Source: Nitrospirota bacterium
GTDB lineage: Bacteria; Nitrospirota; Nitrospiria; Nitrospirales; UBA8639
Direction of reading: 5' to 3'
Assembly (NCBI GenBank): GCA_027623995.1
Contig: JAQBUF010000004.1
Location: 18,551-82,550, forward strand
Length of the DNA stretch: 64,000 nucleotides
Shown: one piece after another, positions 29,940-39,472 of the stretch
How the letters are laid out: each line of letters begins with the position of its first letter
How positions within the stretch are numbered: the stretch's first letter is position 1
Program-made: the position numbers and the translations under genes
The notes under the pieces: generated by a model
Databases searched by the model: none
What the model saw: only the letters and a program-made list of their open reading frames with translations
What the model was told of the DNA's origin: nothing

Positions 29940-30872
29940 CTAGGCGCCCTCTTTCCCCAAAACCTCTCGTGCCAAATCGATGTCCAAAGCAATGCGAGCC
30001 GCTAAGGCTTCCGAAGTCTCAAACACTTCATCTCCTCGCAGGTATTTGAGAAAAGAGACCTGAATATTCTCTCCATACAAGACACAGGCTTCGTCAAGCA
30101 AATGGACTTCTAATAATCGTTCACCGGGACCAAAGGTCGGACGCGTGCCGATATAACTAATCGAATTGAATGCCTCGCCTTTCCACATCACACGTGTGAC
30201 ATAGACGCCATCAGGTGGAATCACTCGGCCCGGTGGCAATTGGAGATTCGCCGTTCGGCATCCGAGGGCTTCCCCGCGCTGAGCACCTTCCACCACCGCA
30301 CCTTGCAAAGAATAGGCTCTTCCCAGGCATTCCCGAGCGGCGTCCATTTCCCCCAGTTGGATCATATTCCGAATACGCGTAGAACTCATGACACGGTCTT
30401 CTCCGCCTAATGGTTTCAAGAGATGGACTTGAATATTGATAGCTTTCCCCAATCGAGTCAGAGTGGCGGTATTCCCAGCACGTCCTTTTCCAAAGACAAA
30501 ATGTTCTCCAACAAAAAGATCACGGACGCCCAAGCCCTCATGCAAAATCGACTGCACAAATTCTTCGGGACTTAAGGCCGCAAATGCTTTGGTAAACTCT
30601 AAAATGACCAAATGCTCCACACCGACTGATTCGAACCACGTGAGCTTTTCTTCGGGAGACGTGAGAAATTGAAAATCGACTTTGGGATTCAGGACTTGCA
30701 CTGGATGAGGATCAAAGGTCAACACCATGGGCGTTCCCCCAGACTCGCGAGCACAATTGATGACCGTTGAAAGAAGGTACCGATGCCCAAGATGTTGCCC
30801 ATCAAAATTGCCAATGGTTAATACGGGATGAGGAGGAAGGGGAATAGTCGGGAGGCCCCGTGATACCTTCAT
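29940..30872 (-). CDS. ribF: Bifunctional riboflavin kinase/FAD synthetase
   Basis: 310 residues. The N-terminal adenylyltransferase part shows [17 protein letters not shown] and [14 protein letters not shown] plus [10 protein letters not shown]. The C-terminal kinase part shows [24 protein letters not shown] and the C-terminal [13 protein letters not shown]. It makes FMN and then FAD from riboflavin. Its ATG overlaps the hemB stop as ATGA, so the two are translationally coupled. Confidence 0.95.
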   Translation of the reverse strand: MKVSRGLPTIPLPPHPVLTIGNFDGQHLGHRYLLSTVINCARESGGTPMVLTFDPHPVQVLNPKVDFQFLTSPEEKLTWFESVGVEHLVILEFTKAFAALSPEEFVQSILHEGLGVRDLFVGEHFVFGKGRAGNTATLTRLGKAINIQVHLLKPLGGEDRVMSSTRIRNMIQLGEMDAARECLGRAYSLQGAVVEGAQRGEALGCRTANLQLPPGRVIPPDGVYVTRVMWKGEAFNSISYIGTRPTFGPGERLLEVHLLDEACVLYGENIQVSFLKYLRGDEVFETSEALAARIALDIDLAREVLGKEGA

Positions 30873-31852
30873 GTGCGAGAGCTGTTGAGAACCTGTGCCG
30901 CATCCTTGGCAAAGTAGGTGAGAATAAGATCGGCACCGGCGCGTTTAATCGACAAGAGAGTCTCCATCATCACCTGAGACTCATCAATCCACCCTTGCTG
31001 GCCTGCAGCTTTGATCATGCTGTACTCCCCGCTGACTTGATAGGCCGCAATAGGAATTGAAACCAGTGATCGCGTCTGGGCAATCACATCAAGATAGGGG
31101 AGCGCGGGTTTCACCATCACAATGTCCGCCCCCTCTTCTACGTCGAGTTCGACTTCACGAATGGCTTCACGGGCATTGGCGGGGTCCATTTGGTAGGATC
31201 GCCGATCTCCAAACGAGGGACTAGAACCAGCGGCCTCACGAAACGGCGCATACAAGTTCGACGCATACTTCGCGGCATAGGACATGATGGGCATATCGGG
31301 AAAACCTGCCTGATCCAATTCATCCCGAATGGCCCCAACTCGACCATCCATCATATCGGAAGGTGCAACCATATCGACCCCCGCATCGGCATGTGTTCGT
31401 GCCATCAGCCGCAAGCATTCCAGGGTTTCGTCATTAAGAATGCGTCCATCCTTCACGACACCACAATGTCCATGGTCTGTGTATTCGTCAATACACACAT
31501 CCGTAATCACAAGAAGATCTGGCACCTGCTTCTTGAGCGCACGAACCGCCTGCTGAACAATTCCCTTGGAGTCATAAGCCGAGCTGCCTCGCGCATCTTT
31601 TCGATCAGGAATACCGAACAGCATAACCGCAGAAACTCCAAGTTGATAAGCCTCAGTTGCCTCTTTCACGAGCAAATCAATTGACCACCGGAATTGGCCT
31701 GGCATGGAATTGATGGGCGTTTTTTGGTTGTCACCTACCGTGACAAATAATGGATAAATGAAATCATCTGGCGTCAAATTGGTTTCTCGAACCAACCGAC
31801 GCAATGATTCATGCTGTCGTAGTCTGCGCATCCGTTGTCGAGGAAATGCCAT
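30869..31852 (-). CDS. hemB: Delta-aminolevulinic acid dehydratase (porphobilinogen synthase)
   Basis: 327 residues. The active-site lysine motifs are [16 protein letters not shown] and [14 protein letters not shown]. The metal site reads [14 protein letters not shown]: two cysteines and an aspartate where zinc enzymes have three cysteines, so it is an intermediate between zinc and magnesium types. It condenses two 5-aminolevulinate molecules. It sits in the hem cluster on the minus strand and overlaps ribF by four bases. Confidence 0.96.
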   Translation of the reverse strand: MAFPRQRMRRLRQHESLRRLVRETNLTPDDFIYPLFVTVGDNQKTPINSMPGQFRWSIDLLVKEATEAYQLGVSAVMLFGIPDRKDARGSSAYDSKGIVQQAVRALKKQVPDLLVITDVCIDEYTDHGHCGVVKDGRILNDETLECLRLMARTHADAGVDMVAPSDMMDGRVGAIRDELDQAGFPDMPIMSYAAKYASNLYAPFREAAGSSPSFGDRRSYQMDPANAREAIREVELDVEEGADIVMVKPALPYLDVIAQTRSLVSIPIAAYQVSGEYSMIKAAGQQGWIDESQVMMETLLSIKRAGADLILTYFAKDAAQVLNSSRT

Positions 31853-31948
31853 AAACGTAGTATCCTGAATAGGAACGAGGTCCGATTATCATCCGATTTC
31901 TGAGGAACACTCTCCTGTATAACTCAACGCCAAGAAATCGAATCAGAC

Positions 31949-32344
31949 TTACTTTCTGGGAAGGTTCGTGAGAAACACCACGAGGTCTCGCACAGAAATC
32001 ATGCCAACTAAATCCCCAGCTTGATTGGAAATGCCTAAATGACGCACATGGGCTTTGGCCATCAGATCATTGGCATCCAATAAGGTCTTATTTTCCTCAA
32101 TGGTTAAAATAGGGGCGGACATAATCTGTTCAACGGTGGTTTTAGTAGAATCCAATCCCGCAGCGACCAAACGTCTCACTAAATCCGTGTCGGTGAGAAT
32201 CCCAATAATTTTCCCTTCACGTGAGACAAAGATACTGCCAATACCACTGCCTCGCATGATTTCTGCAGCTTGACGAACATTGACATCACGATCAATCGTG
32301 ATGAACTTTTCAGCCGGCACCATAAACGATTTCACGGGAACCAT
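31949..32344 (-). CDS. CBS-domain pair protein
   Basis: 131 residues comprising two CBS domains (IDRDVNVRQAAEIMRGSGIG; LTIEENKTLLDANDLMAKAH), each followed by a conserved strand (GILTDTDLVRR; GMISVRDLVVF). Stand-alone CBS pairs bind adenosyl nucleotides and regulate a partner. An aaggag precedes the ATG. It is inserted between cobA-hemD and hemB on the same strand, but a link to haem synthesis is not otherwise supported. Confidence 0.88.
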   Translation of the reverse strand: MVPVKSFMVPAEKFITIDRDVNVRQAAEIMRGSGIGSIFVSREGKIIGILTDTDLVRRLVAAGLDSTKTTVEQIMSAPILTIEENKTLLDANDLMAKAHVRHLGISNQAGDLVGMISVRDLVVFLTNLPRK

Positions 32345-32426
32345 AAATTTCTCCTTGGTTTAACAATTCGATTTTTATATCTATTCTCTGCAGTGTTTTT
32401 GATCCCACGGCACAAACGGAATTCCC

Positions 32427-33968
32427 TTAACTCGACATCGGCATTGCCTGGGCCCGATATTCCACCAAAGCTTCCACCAAAGCTGGGATGGTATTCTGCC
32501 CGGCCACAACCTCAACTTGCAATCCCAATTCTCGGGCTGTTTCCGCGGTAATCGGCCCAATGCATCCAATAATGGTGTGTTGAAGGATTTTTTGCAATTC
32601 CTCCGCCCCTCCAAACAACTCCACGAAGTTTCGGACGGTAGACGAACTCGCAAACGTGACCATCTCAATGCCTTGAGAGAGGAAACGAGTTTTGATCGCC
32701 TCAACTTCCGATTGAGGAACCACCGTCTGGTACACTGGAGCAACTAACACTTCCGCTCCCAAACGACGTAATTCTTCAGGCAAGATCTCACGAGCCTGGG
32801 CTGCTCGTGCGATAAAGACTCGCTGACCAGCTACGCCCGCAGCTTTCATCACCTCCAAAATACCCTCAGCCTGATACTGGGCAGGGATGACGTCTGCCTT
32901 CACGCCAAACTTTTCTAGCTCTTCTGCGGTTCGAGGTCCAATGCAACAGACTCGCAAGCCATGAAGGCTTCTGGCATCTCGCCCATTGTGCCACAATCGA
33001 CGCATAAAATGTTGCACCCCATTCACACTTGTCAAGACAAGCCACTGAAAGGTCTCAAGACAAGCGATCGCATGATCGACCTCATCCCAACTTACCGGTG
33101 GAGCAAATGCAATGGTGGGACATTCGATAGGCTCCCCGCCATATGACAACAAGAGCTGAGACAGTTCTGAGGCTTGACTACGAGCCCGCGTGACCAATAT
33201 GCGAGTGCCGAACAGGGGACGGGACTCAAACCAATTCATGTGCTGACGCAAAGACACCACGGCCCCAATCACAATGATCGTCGGCGGTTGAATATTGGCC
33301 GCTTCAGCCTGTGCAATGATCGTCGCCAACGTTCCCACCACCGTGCGTTGCTTAGGATAGGTACCCCATTGAATAAGTGCCACAGGCGTGTCGGAAGATT
33401 TTCCTTCTTCCGTCAACCGACGAACGATCGTCGGTAAATTTTTTGCACCCATCAAAAACACCAGCGTCCCATCTACCGTGGCTAATCGAGGCCACTCCAG
33501 CACACTCCCCCCCTTGCTAGGGTCCTCATGGCCAGTCACAAAGGTGACCGTCGAAGCCAAGGTCCGATGCGTCACTGGAATCCCCGCATACGCCGGAACC
33601 GCCACGGCTGAAGTCACCCCAGGAACAACCTCAAAGGGAATCGATTGTTCGGCCAGCATCTCAGCTTCCTCCCCGCCTCGTCCGAACACAAAGGGATCTC
33701 CCCCTTTAAGTCGAACCACCTGCTTGCCCTCTTGAACTTTCTGAACCAGGAGCTGATAAATCTCTTCTTGAGGGCGATACGCTCCACGGCCACTACGTCC
33801 CACATAAATTCGTTCCGCATGGGGAGGCGCATAGTCTAACAACGCAGGATTGGCTAAATGGTCATAGAGCACCACATCCGCTCGTTCGAGACAGACTTTT
33901 CCACGAAGAGTCAACAACCCTGGATCGCCTGGACCTGCTCCAACTAAATAGACTTTGCCTTTTACCAT
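32427..33968 (-). CDS. cobA-hemD: Uroporphyrinogen-III C-methyltransferase / uroporphyrinogen-III synthase fusion
   Basis: I use the ATG at 33968 (agggtggg upstream) instead of the track's GTG two codons earlier. The 513-residue protein is a fusion. Residues 1 to about 245 are SAM-dependent uroporphyrinogen methyltransferase (KVYLVGAGPGDPGLLTLRG, VVRLKGGDPFVFGRGGEEA, PVTHRTLASTVTFVTGH), giving precorrin-2. Residues about 255-510 are HemD (GTRILVTRARSQASELSQLL, TFASSSTVRNFVELFGG, CIGPITAETARELGL). It links haem with sirohaem, cobalamin or haem d1 synthesis. It lies 12 bases downstream of hemC. The fusion is known in several phyla. Confidence 0.95.
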   Translation of the reverse strand: MVKGKVYLVGAGPGDPGLLTLRGKVCLERADVVLYDHLANPALLDYAPPHAERIYVGRSGRGAYRPQEEIYQLLVQKVQEGKQVVRLKGGDPFVFGRGGEEAEMLAEQSIPFEVVPGVTSAVAVPAYAGIPVTHRTLASTVTFVTGHEDPSKGGSVLEWPRLATVDGTLVFLMGAKNLPTIVRRLTEEGKSSDTPVALIQWGTYPKQRTVVGTLATIIAQAEAANIQPPTIIVIGAVVSLRQHMNWFESRPLFGTRILVTRARSQASELSQLLLSYGGEPIECPTIAFAPPVSWDEVDHAIACLETFQWLVLTSVNGVQHFMRRLWHNGRDARSLHGLRVCCIGPRTAEELEKFGVKADVIPAQYQAEGILEVMKAAGVAGQRVFIARAAQAREILPEELRRLGAEVLVAPVYQTVVPQSEVEAIKTRFLSQGIEMVTFASSSTVRNFVELFGGAEELQKILQHTIIGCIGPITAETARELGLQVEVVAGQNTIPALVEALVEYRAQAMPMSS

Positions 33969-33980
33969 TCCCACCCTAAC

Positions 33981-34928
33981 TTATGCGCGACCGTAAATGT
34001 CCTGTAAAATTTTATCCCCGCCGGCCTTTAACAGTCGCTCGGCGACTGTGACAGCCAATGAGTCGGCCTCGGCCACTGGACCACACATTTCCTCACGAAT
34101 GATGCGTTGCCCATCCTCACTGGCCACCAAGCCATGGAAGGTGAGCTGCTGTCCATCAATAGTCGCATGCCCAGCAATGGGCACCTGACACCCACCCTCC
34201 AATCGAGCCAAAAAGGCTCGTTCCGCCAACACCGCAATACGTGAGGTCGAATCATTGAGGGGGGCTAAAAGATTTTGAATAAACACATCGTCAGTCCGGC
34301 CTTCAATCCCTAAAGCACCCTGTCCAACCGCTGGCAGAATAATTTCTGGAGACAGGCATTCCGTGATCTGGGCTGTCCATCCTAACCGTTTCAACCCGGA
34401 CGCCGCGAGCACAATCGCATCAAACTGGCCCTCCTGAAGTTTTCGTATTCGAGTATCCAGATTGCCACGCAACATGTGAATGGAGAAGTCTGGTCGTTGA
34501 GCCAAAAATTGTGACTGCCGTCGCAGACTGCTCGTGCCAATCTTTGCGGAGGTTGGCAGATCATGAAATGATTCGCCATTTCGGCTCAATAACGCATCAC
34601 GAGGATCTTCACGTGTAGGCACGCAATGAATGGCTAACCCTTCAGGCAGGACGGACGGGACGTCTTTCATACTGTGGACAGCCAGGTCAATATCCTTCCG
34701 CAGGAGGGCTTCCTCTATCTCCTTCACAAACAATGCTTTTCCACCAATTTTGGCTAACGGCACATCCGTGATCTTATCTCCACTGGTTTGAATGCGTTCG
34801 AGTCGAATTGAAAGGTGTGGGGCTATTTCTTGAAGACGGGCCTGCACCCATTCAGCCTGCCAAATAGCGAGCTGACTCCCCCGTGTCCCAATCACTAATG
34901 ATGTACGTGCCCCGTTAGCAGAGCTCAC
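33981..34928 (-). CDS. hemC: Hydroxymethylbilane synthase
   Basis: 315 residues. LVIGTRGSQLAIWQAEWVQA opens the fold; HSMKDVPSVLPEGL and GTSSLRRQSQFLAQRPD are substrate and cofactor-binding motifs. The dipyrromethane cofactor cysteine is in LARLEGGCQVPIAGH. The start is GTG behind a good aaggagaa. It polymerises four porphobilinogens. It lies within the hemA-hemC-cobA/hemD series. Confidence 0.96.
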   Translation of the reverse strand: MSSANGARTSLVIGTRGSQLAIWQAEWVQARLQEIAPHLSIRLERIQTSGDKITDVPLAKIGGKALFVKEIEEALLRKDIDLAVHSMKDVPSVLPEGLAIHCVPTREDPRDALLSRNGESFHDLPTSAKIGTSSLRRQSQFLAQRPDFSIHMLRGNLDTRIRKLQEGQFDAIVLAASGLKRLGWTAQITECLSPEIILPAVGQGALGIEGRTDDVFIQNLLAPLNDSTSRIAVLAERAFLARLEGGCQVPIAGHATIDGQQLTFHGLVASEDGQRIIREEMCGPVAEADSLAVTVAERLLKAGGDKILQDIYGRA

Positions 34929-35038
34929 ATTTTCTCCTTATCCGGTTCAATCCTCGGCATCATCGCGCTCGAGACCTTGCAACATTCATCAAGCACAGGC
35001 TTCCCCCCTGAAGTAGAACCATACGAAATATGGCCACG

Positions 35039-36445
35039 CTATTTTTGGGACTCGTGGGAAACTTTTGGATCGACCAAAGGACGCACGTCGACCTGAGCAA
35101 CCGACGGATTCAGCTTGGCTTGGTCAGAAATTTCTTGGGGGGTACTCACACAACTGTCGCCACCTTGTGGATTTCCACTCATATCGAGATCGTAAAATCG
35201 TCGTGCAGCATCAATATAGACTGAGCCATTGGACGATTGCGTCGCTGACTTCAAGGCCACCAACGGTCCATGAATTAATTTATTGACGATGGCTGACGCC
35301 AACCCTTCAACCGCTTCACGATCCTGATCAGACAAAGCACTTAACCGATGGAAGGCTTTCGCCAATTCCGCCTGCTTAATATCCTCTGCCCGTTTTCGTA
35401 GGGCCACAATCGTTGGAGTCGCGACAAGAGATTGCAACCACTTTTGGATGACCTCGACTTCTTCGTGTGCAATCACCTCGGCTTTCACGGACTCAGCTCG
35501 CCGTTCTTCTCGATTCTGCTCAATATGCATTTCCAGATCATCAATATCAAAGAGAAAGGCATTATCCACATCACGAACCGCTGGATCGATGTTCCTGGGA
35601 ACCGATACATCAATGAGAAAAATTGGACGATTCTTTCGTTCACGTACGGCTCGCAGTACATCTTCTGCAGTAATTAAATAATGGGAAGCCCCCGTAGAAC
35701 AGATCACAATATCCGCTTTCGCCATCTCGCTGCGAAATTCCTCAAAGGGAATCGGCAGACCTTGAAAGCGATTCGCCACAGATCGAGCTCGCACCGGATC
35801 GCGTGTCGTGAGCAACACCTGCCGAACACCATGATTGACCAGGTGCTGAGCCGCCAGCTTGGCCATTTCACCGGCGCCAACCAACATCACCGTCCGAGCC
35901 GATAAATTGCCAAACACCTTCTTGGCTAATTCAACCGCCGCATAGCTAACAGACACCGCATTTTCGGCGATGCGCGTTTCGCTCCGCACTCGCTTGGCCA
36001 CCGAAATAGCCTTTTTGACAAGCTTATTGAGGATGACCCCACTCGCATTATGGGTCAGCGCTAATCGAAAGGCCTCTTTGACCTGCCCCAAAATTTGCGG
36101 CTCGCCTACAACCATGGAATCCAAGCTTGCCGTCACTCGAAAGAGATGGGAAATAGTCCGCTCTCCTGAATGCCAATACAAATGAGGAAGAAGTTGTTCC
36201 GCAGAAAGAGAAAGATGTGAATCGACAAGAAATTCTTGAATGGCAGAAAAACCAGATTCAACTTGATCAACGACGGCATACACTTCTACACGATTACACG
36301 TTTGAAGTAACATACCCTCTTTGATCCCAGGATAGGTCCTGAGTCTTTGTAACGCTTCGCCCATCCTGCTATCAGGCACAGCCAATAATTCCCGAAGTTC
36401 CACGGGTGCCGTTTTATGAGACAATCCCACCGTAATGATATGCAT
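35039..36445 (-). CDS. hemA: Glutamyl-tRNA reductase
   Basis: The real start is the ATG at 36445 (MHIITVGLSHKTAPVELREL), which overlaps the upstream gene's stop as TGATG; the track's 55-residue extension is not coding. 468 residues. It shows the catalytic cysteine in LLQTCNRVEVYAVVD, MVVGEPQILGQVKEAF, the NADPH domain VMLVGAGEMAKLAAQHLVN and a C-terminal dimerisation helix. It reduces glutamyl-tRNA to glutamate-1-semialdehyde, the committed step of C5 haem synthesis. It has an extended C-terminal tail of about 45 residues after the dimerisation domain. Confidence 0.95.
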   Translation of the reverse strand: MHIITVGLSHKTAPVELRELLAVPDSRMGEALQRLRTYPGIKEGMLLQTCNRVEVYAVVDQVESGFSAIQEFLVDSHLSLSAEQLLPHLYWHSGERTISHLFRVTASLDSMVVGEPQILGQVKEAFRLALTHNASGVILNKLVKKAISVAKRVRSETRIAENAVSVSYAAVELAKKVFGNLSARTVMLVGAGEMAKLAAQHLVNHGVRQVLLTTRDPVRARSVANRFQGLPIPFEEFRSEMAKADIVICSTGASHYLITAEDVLRAVRERKNRPIFLIDVSVPRNIDPAVRDVDNAFLFDIDDLEMHIEQNREERRAESVKAEVIAHEEVEVIQKWLQSLVATPTIVALRKRAEDIKQAELAKAFHRLSALSDQDREAVEGLASAIVNKLIHGPLVALKSATQSSNGSVYIDAARRFYDLDMSGNPQGGDSCVSTPQEISDQAKLNPSVAQVDVRPLVDPKVSHESQK

Positions 36446-37251
36446 CAGCTTACGGAAGCCCCGCTGCTTTTGAGAATAACTCCGAGGAATGTCAGAAGGA
36501 CGCCGGCAAACCCAACGATAGTTAAATATGCTGCCTTTTTGGCTCTCCAGCCAACAGTGACTCGCCCCATCAACACAATCAAATAAAAGACCCAGGTGAT
36601 CAAGGCCCAAATTTGCTCAGGGTTCCAACTCAAATACGCGCCAAGGGAAATTTGTGCGGAGATCGCACCCGTTAAAATCCCCAGCGTGAGAAACGGAAAC
36701 CCAAGCAAGATCGAACGCTGATTCAGTCTATCCAAAAAATCTAAAGGAGGAAGTTTAAACGACAACACGTTGAATTGCTTCGATTTGAGTAATCGTTCCT
36801 GCATCAAATACATCAACCCGGCGACAAAGGCGACGGCAAACCCCACGGTTCCTAACATGCTCAGCGTGACGTGAACCCATACACCTTGAAACATGGGATG
36901 AAGGATTGGAGCTTCAGCCGGAAGAATCGCCGTCGAGACTAAGGAGAGAAATGCCAATGGCAGGATAAATGACCCAAGTACTTGCAGATACTGTCGAGTC
37001 GCCGCCACGAGGAACACCAAGACCAGAGACCAGGAGAAAAAGGACATGGCCTTTTGAAAGGTCACCCATTTCAATTCATCGCCCGACCACAATTGCAATG
37101 CTAACGCAACGGTATGGGTAAAAAACCCGAGTCCAGCCAAACCCAGAGCGACCTTAGAAAGGCCTTCGGAGCGTCGCACGAGACAAATCAAAAAGGTGAC
37201 CGTCCCTAGGAAGTACAACCCCAAAGTAATCTGAAAAAACACCACCGTCAT
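36445..37251 (-). CDS. CcsA/HemX-type cytochrome c assembly protein
   Basis: 268 residues with eight predicted membrane helices. The assembly domain is recognisable by HPMFQGVWVHVTLSMLGTVG, AGLMYLMQERLLKSK and ISAQISLGAYLSWNPEQIWA, a variant of the tryptophan-rich WWD haem motif. Genes of this type next to hemA are called hemX; related CcsA proteins deliver haem in system II cytochrome c maturation. It overlaps hemA by one base (TGATG), so haem synthesis and haem handling are coupled. Confidence 0.85.
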   Translation of the reverse strand: MTVVFFQITLGLYFLGTVTFLICLVRRSEGLSKVALGLAGLGFFTHTVALALQLWSGDELKWVTFQKAMSFFSWSLVLVFLVAATRQYLQVLGSFILPLAFLSLVSTAILPAEAPILHPMFQGVWVHVTLSMLGTVGFAVAFVAGLMYLMQERLLKSKQFNVLSFKLPPLDFLDRLNQRSILLGFPFLTLGILTGAISAQISLGAYLSWNPEQIWALITWVFYLIVLMGRVTVGWRAKKAAYLTIVGFAGVLLTFLGVILKSSGASVS

Positions 37252-37408
37252 AACTTGTGGATATCCTTATAAAATAGTGCTAAAGACCTAGTCTCAAAGT
37301 ATAGTTATGCCCAATAAAGAGGTCAAGGAAATGTGCGTGGAGCAAGGCTGGGAACATTAAGAAAGAGCAGGGTTGAAGCTTATACGATTATGATTTCTCT
37401 TCTGACAA

Positions 37409-38191
37409 CTATCCGCCTGAACTTGCGGTGGCGCCACCACAGACATTTATCGCTTGGCCAGTTATCGCTGCGGCCATTGGTGAGCAAAGAAAAAGAATAG
37501 TCGACGCAATCTCATCAACGTCTGCCATTCGCTTGATAGGTACAGCCGCAATGGCAAGAGCTCGAAAATCCTCTGCCAACATGCCCAGCACCTCGGCCGT
37601 TTCTTTAATACCTTGCCGCGCCATCGCGGTATCCACCCAGGTTGGGCACACGGCATTCACGGTAATACCGCGCTCGGCCACCTCAAGAGCCACAGCCTTG
37701 GTAAATCCAATGATGCCATGCTTGGCCGTACAATACCCAGAATAGCCTGGCACACCAAATCGCCCAAGAACCGACGAAAGATTAATAATCCGACCATAAT
37801 TGGGATCCTTCATATGTGGCAACACAATTTTCGAACATAAATAGGACCCTGTAAGATTTGTTTGAATAATGCTCAACCATCGAGAGTCATCAACCTCGTC
37901 CATGGGAGTCCGACCAGACATCCCGGCATTATTCACGAGAATATCAATCTGCCCCCATTCAGAGACAATAGCCGATACGACTCGTTCCATGTCCCTACGC
38001 TGCGTGACATCACCAGGAAAACCCATGGCCCTGGCACCCATAGCCTTAAGTTCTTCAACAGTCTCTTCAAGAGGTTGTGCCCGCCTCCCGCAAATTGCAA
38101 TTCGAGCGCCTTGGGCAGCTAGCACTTTAGCAACGCCTTGCCCAATTCCCACTCCACCACCTGTGACCAAGGCCACACGATTTTTCAACAT
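37409..38191 (-). CDS. Short-chain dehydrogenase/reductase
   Basis: 260 residues. The Rossmann motif is VALVTGGGVGIGQGVAKVLA; NNAG is at DILVNNAGMSG; the catalytic Ser/Tyr/Lys are in IINLSSVLG and YSGYCTAKHGI. The C-terminus ends with AAAITGQAINVCGGATASSGG, typical of FabG-like and 3-hydroxybutyrate dehydrogenase-like enzymes. The exact substrate is not deducible. aaaaggaga precedes the ATG. It is separated from the hem cluster by 157 bases. Confidence 0.9.
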   Translation of the reverse strand: MLKNRVALVTGGGVGIGQGVAKVLAAQGARIAICGRRAQPLEETVEELKAMGARAMGFPGDVTQRRDMERVVSAIVSEWGQIDILVNNAGMSGRTPMDEVDDSRWLSIIQTNLTGSYLCSKIVLPHMKDPNYGRIINLSSVLGRFGVPGYSGYCTAKHGIIGFTKAVALEVAERGITVNAVCPTWVDTAMARQGIKETAEVLGMLAEDFRALAIAAVPIKRMADVDEIASTILFLCSPMAAAITGQAINVCGGATASSGG

Positions 38192-38392
38192 GATTTGGTG
38201 TCTCCTTTTACATCATGCTATTTTTGGACTAACAAATTCCAAGTAATATTTAAAATTCTATTTTTATAAACAACGAATATTAATGGGGCGATTCTCAAGA
38301 CATCTAAGATCAACCATATTCACCTCATACATTACATGACATTTTTCTTCCCAGCCAAGTAGAATGGAACAACTTTTAAAAATGGAAAAACT

Positions 38393-39157
38393 ATGAGCGG
38401 CACCCTGTACATTGTCAGCACACCCATCGGGAACCTTGAGGACCTCACCTTCCGGGCCCATCGCACCCTCAAAGAAGTCCAGATCATCGCAGCCGAAGAC
38501 ACAAGGCATACCCAAAAGCTCTGCAGTCATTATGGAATTGGAACGACTCTCACCAGTTATCACGATTTTAACAAAGAAGAGAAAACCCCAATACTTTTGG
38601 AAAAAATTCTGGAAGGACAATCGGTTGCACTAGTCTCTGATGCAGGAACGCCTTTAATCTCCGATCCCGGGTACTACCTCCTCACTCGAGCCATTGCCAA
38701 GAATATACCCATTGTCCCCATTCCCGGCCCCTCGGCAATTCTCACGGCTCTTGCAGTATCAGGACTTCCCACCGATGCCTTTCGATATGAGGGATTTTTG
38801 CCAAAAAAATCTGGCGCAAGGTCCCGAGTATTACAAGCGTTAGCCGAGGAACCCCAGACAATCATTCTATTCGAGACACCTCATCGCATTAAAGCGACCT
38901 TAGCGGAAATACAAGAAATTTTCGGGACTCGTCATTTAGTCCTAGCACGAGAGCTGACGAAAACCTATGAGGAAATTATCCGAGGAAGTGCTGAGGAGAT
39001 ATTGGGGAAATACCAAACGAAAACCCCTAAAGGTGAAATGACCTTGGTAATTGCAGGAAAGCCAAAGCCGAAAAAACCACCTAAAAGAAAAATGGGCGCT
39101 AATCATCACCTTTCTGAATCAGTACTCGGTGATATGCCTCCTGATGTTCTTGAGTAA
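38393..39157 (+). CDS. rsmI: 16S rRNA 2'-O-methyltransferase RsmI
   Basis: 254 residues. The tetrapyrrole-methylase fold starts with GTLYIVSTPIGNLEDLTFRA, followed by AAEDTRHTQKL, VALVSDAGTPLISDPGY, PGPSAILTALAVSGLPTD and LFETPHRI. It 2'-O-methylates C1402 of 16S rRNA. The C-terminus is lysine-rich (KPKPKKPPKRKMG), and the last 20 codons overlap the convergent TusA-like gene by 59 bases, which is unusually long for a tail-to-tail overlap. Confidence 0.94.
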   Translation: MSGTLYIVSTPIGNLEDLTFRAHRTLKEVQIIAAEDTRHTQKLCSHYGIGTTLTSYHDFNKEEKTPILLEKILEGQSVALVSDAGTPLISDPGYYLLTRAIAKNIPIVPIPGPSAILTALAVSGLPTDAFRYEGFLPKKSGARSRVLQALAEEPQTIILFETPHRIKATLAEIQEIFGTRHLVLARELTKTYEEIIRGSAEEILGKYQTKTPKGEMTLVIAGKPKPKKPPKRKMGANHHLSESVLGDMPPDVLE

Positions 39158-39344
39158 GGACGGTATGCCCTTCATTGCGTATACTTTGAGGAACATTTTT
39201 AATCGGTTCTCCATCATCTAAGATCACTGCTAACACATCACCCGATTGCATCGTATCCAATTGTAATTTTGTCTTCACAAAATTATATGGACAAATAACT
39301 CCTCGTAAATCTAACTCTGCTTGAGCTTTAATTTCTTTACTCAT
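39099..39344 (-). CDS. TusA/SirA-like sulfurtransferase
   Basis: An 81-residue TusA-fold protein: ELDLRGVICPYNFVKTKLQL contains the Cys-Pro signature (the catalytic cysteine in CPYN), then GDVLAVILDDGEPIKNVPQS. The subgroup carrying CPxNF(V) occurs in sulfur relay and molybdenum-cofactor/formate dehydrogenase contexts. Its 3' end lies within rsmI on the opposite strand for 59 bases. No sulfur operon surrounds it. Confidence 0.85.
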   Translation of the reverse strand: MSKEIKAQAELDLRGVICPYNFVKTKLQLDTMQSGDVLAVILDDGEPIKNVPQSIRNEGHTVLTQEHQEAYHRVLIQKGDD

Positions 39345-39406
39345 GCCTTACTATCTCTTAAAACCATGATTGAATAGTGTCAACAGCTATCATGTACATA
39401 AAAAAA

Positions 39407-39440
39407 AGGAGCGTGCCAACATTTGCCGACACGCTCCTAA
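39407..39440 (-). terminator. Rho-independent terminator of the exported unknown gene
   Basis: aggagcgtg and cacgctcct form a perfect nine-base stem with a 14-base loop. On the minus strand it is followed by ttttttt, 35 bases after the stop codon of the gene at 39473-40228. Confidence 0.85.
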
Positions 39441-39472
39441 TTTATAAATAAAACCGAAAAACCAAACAGGTA

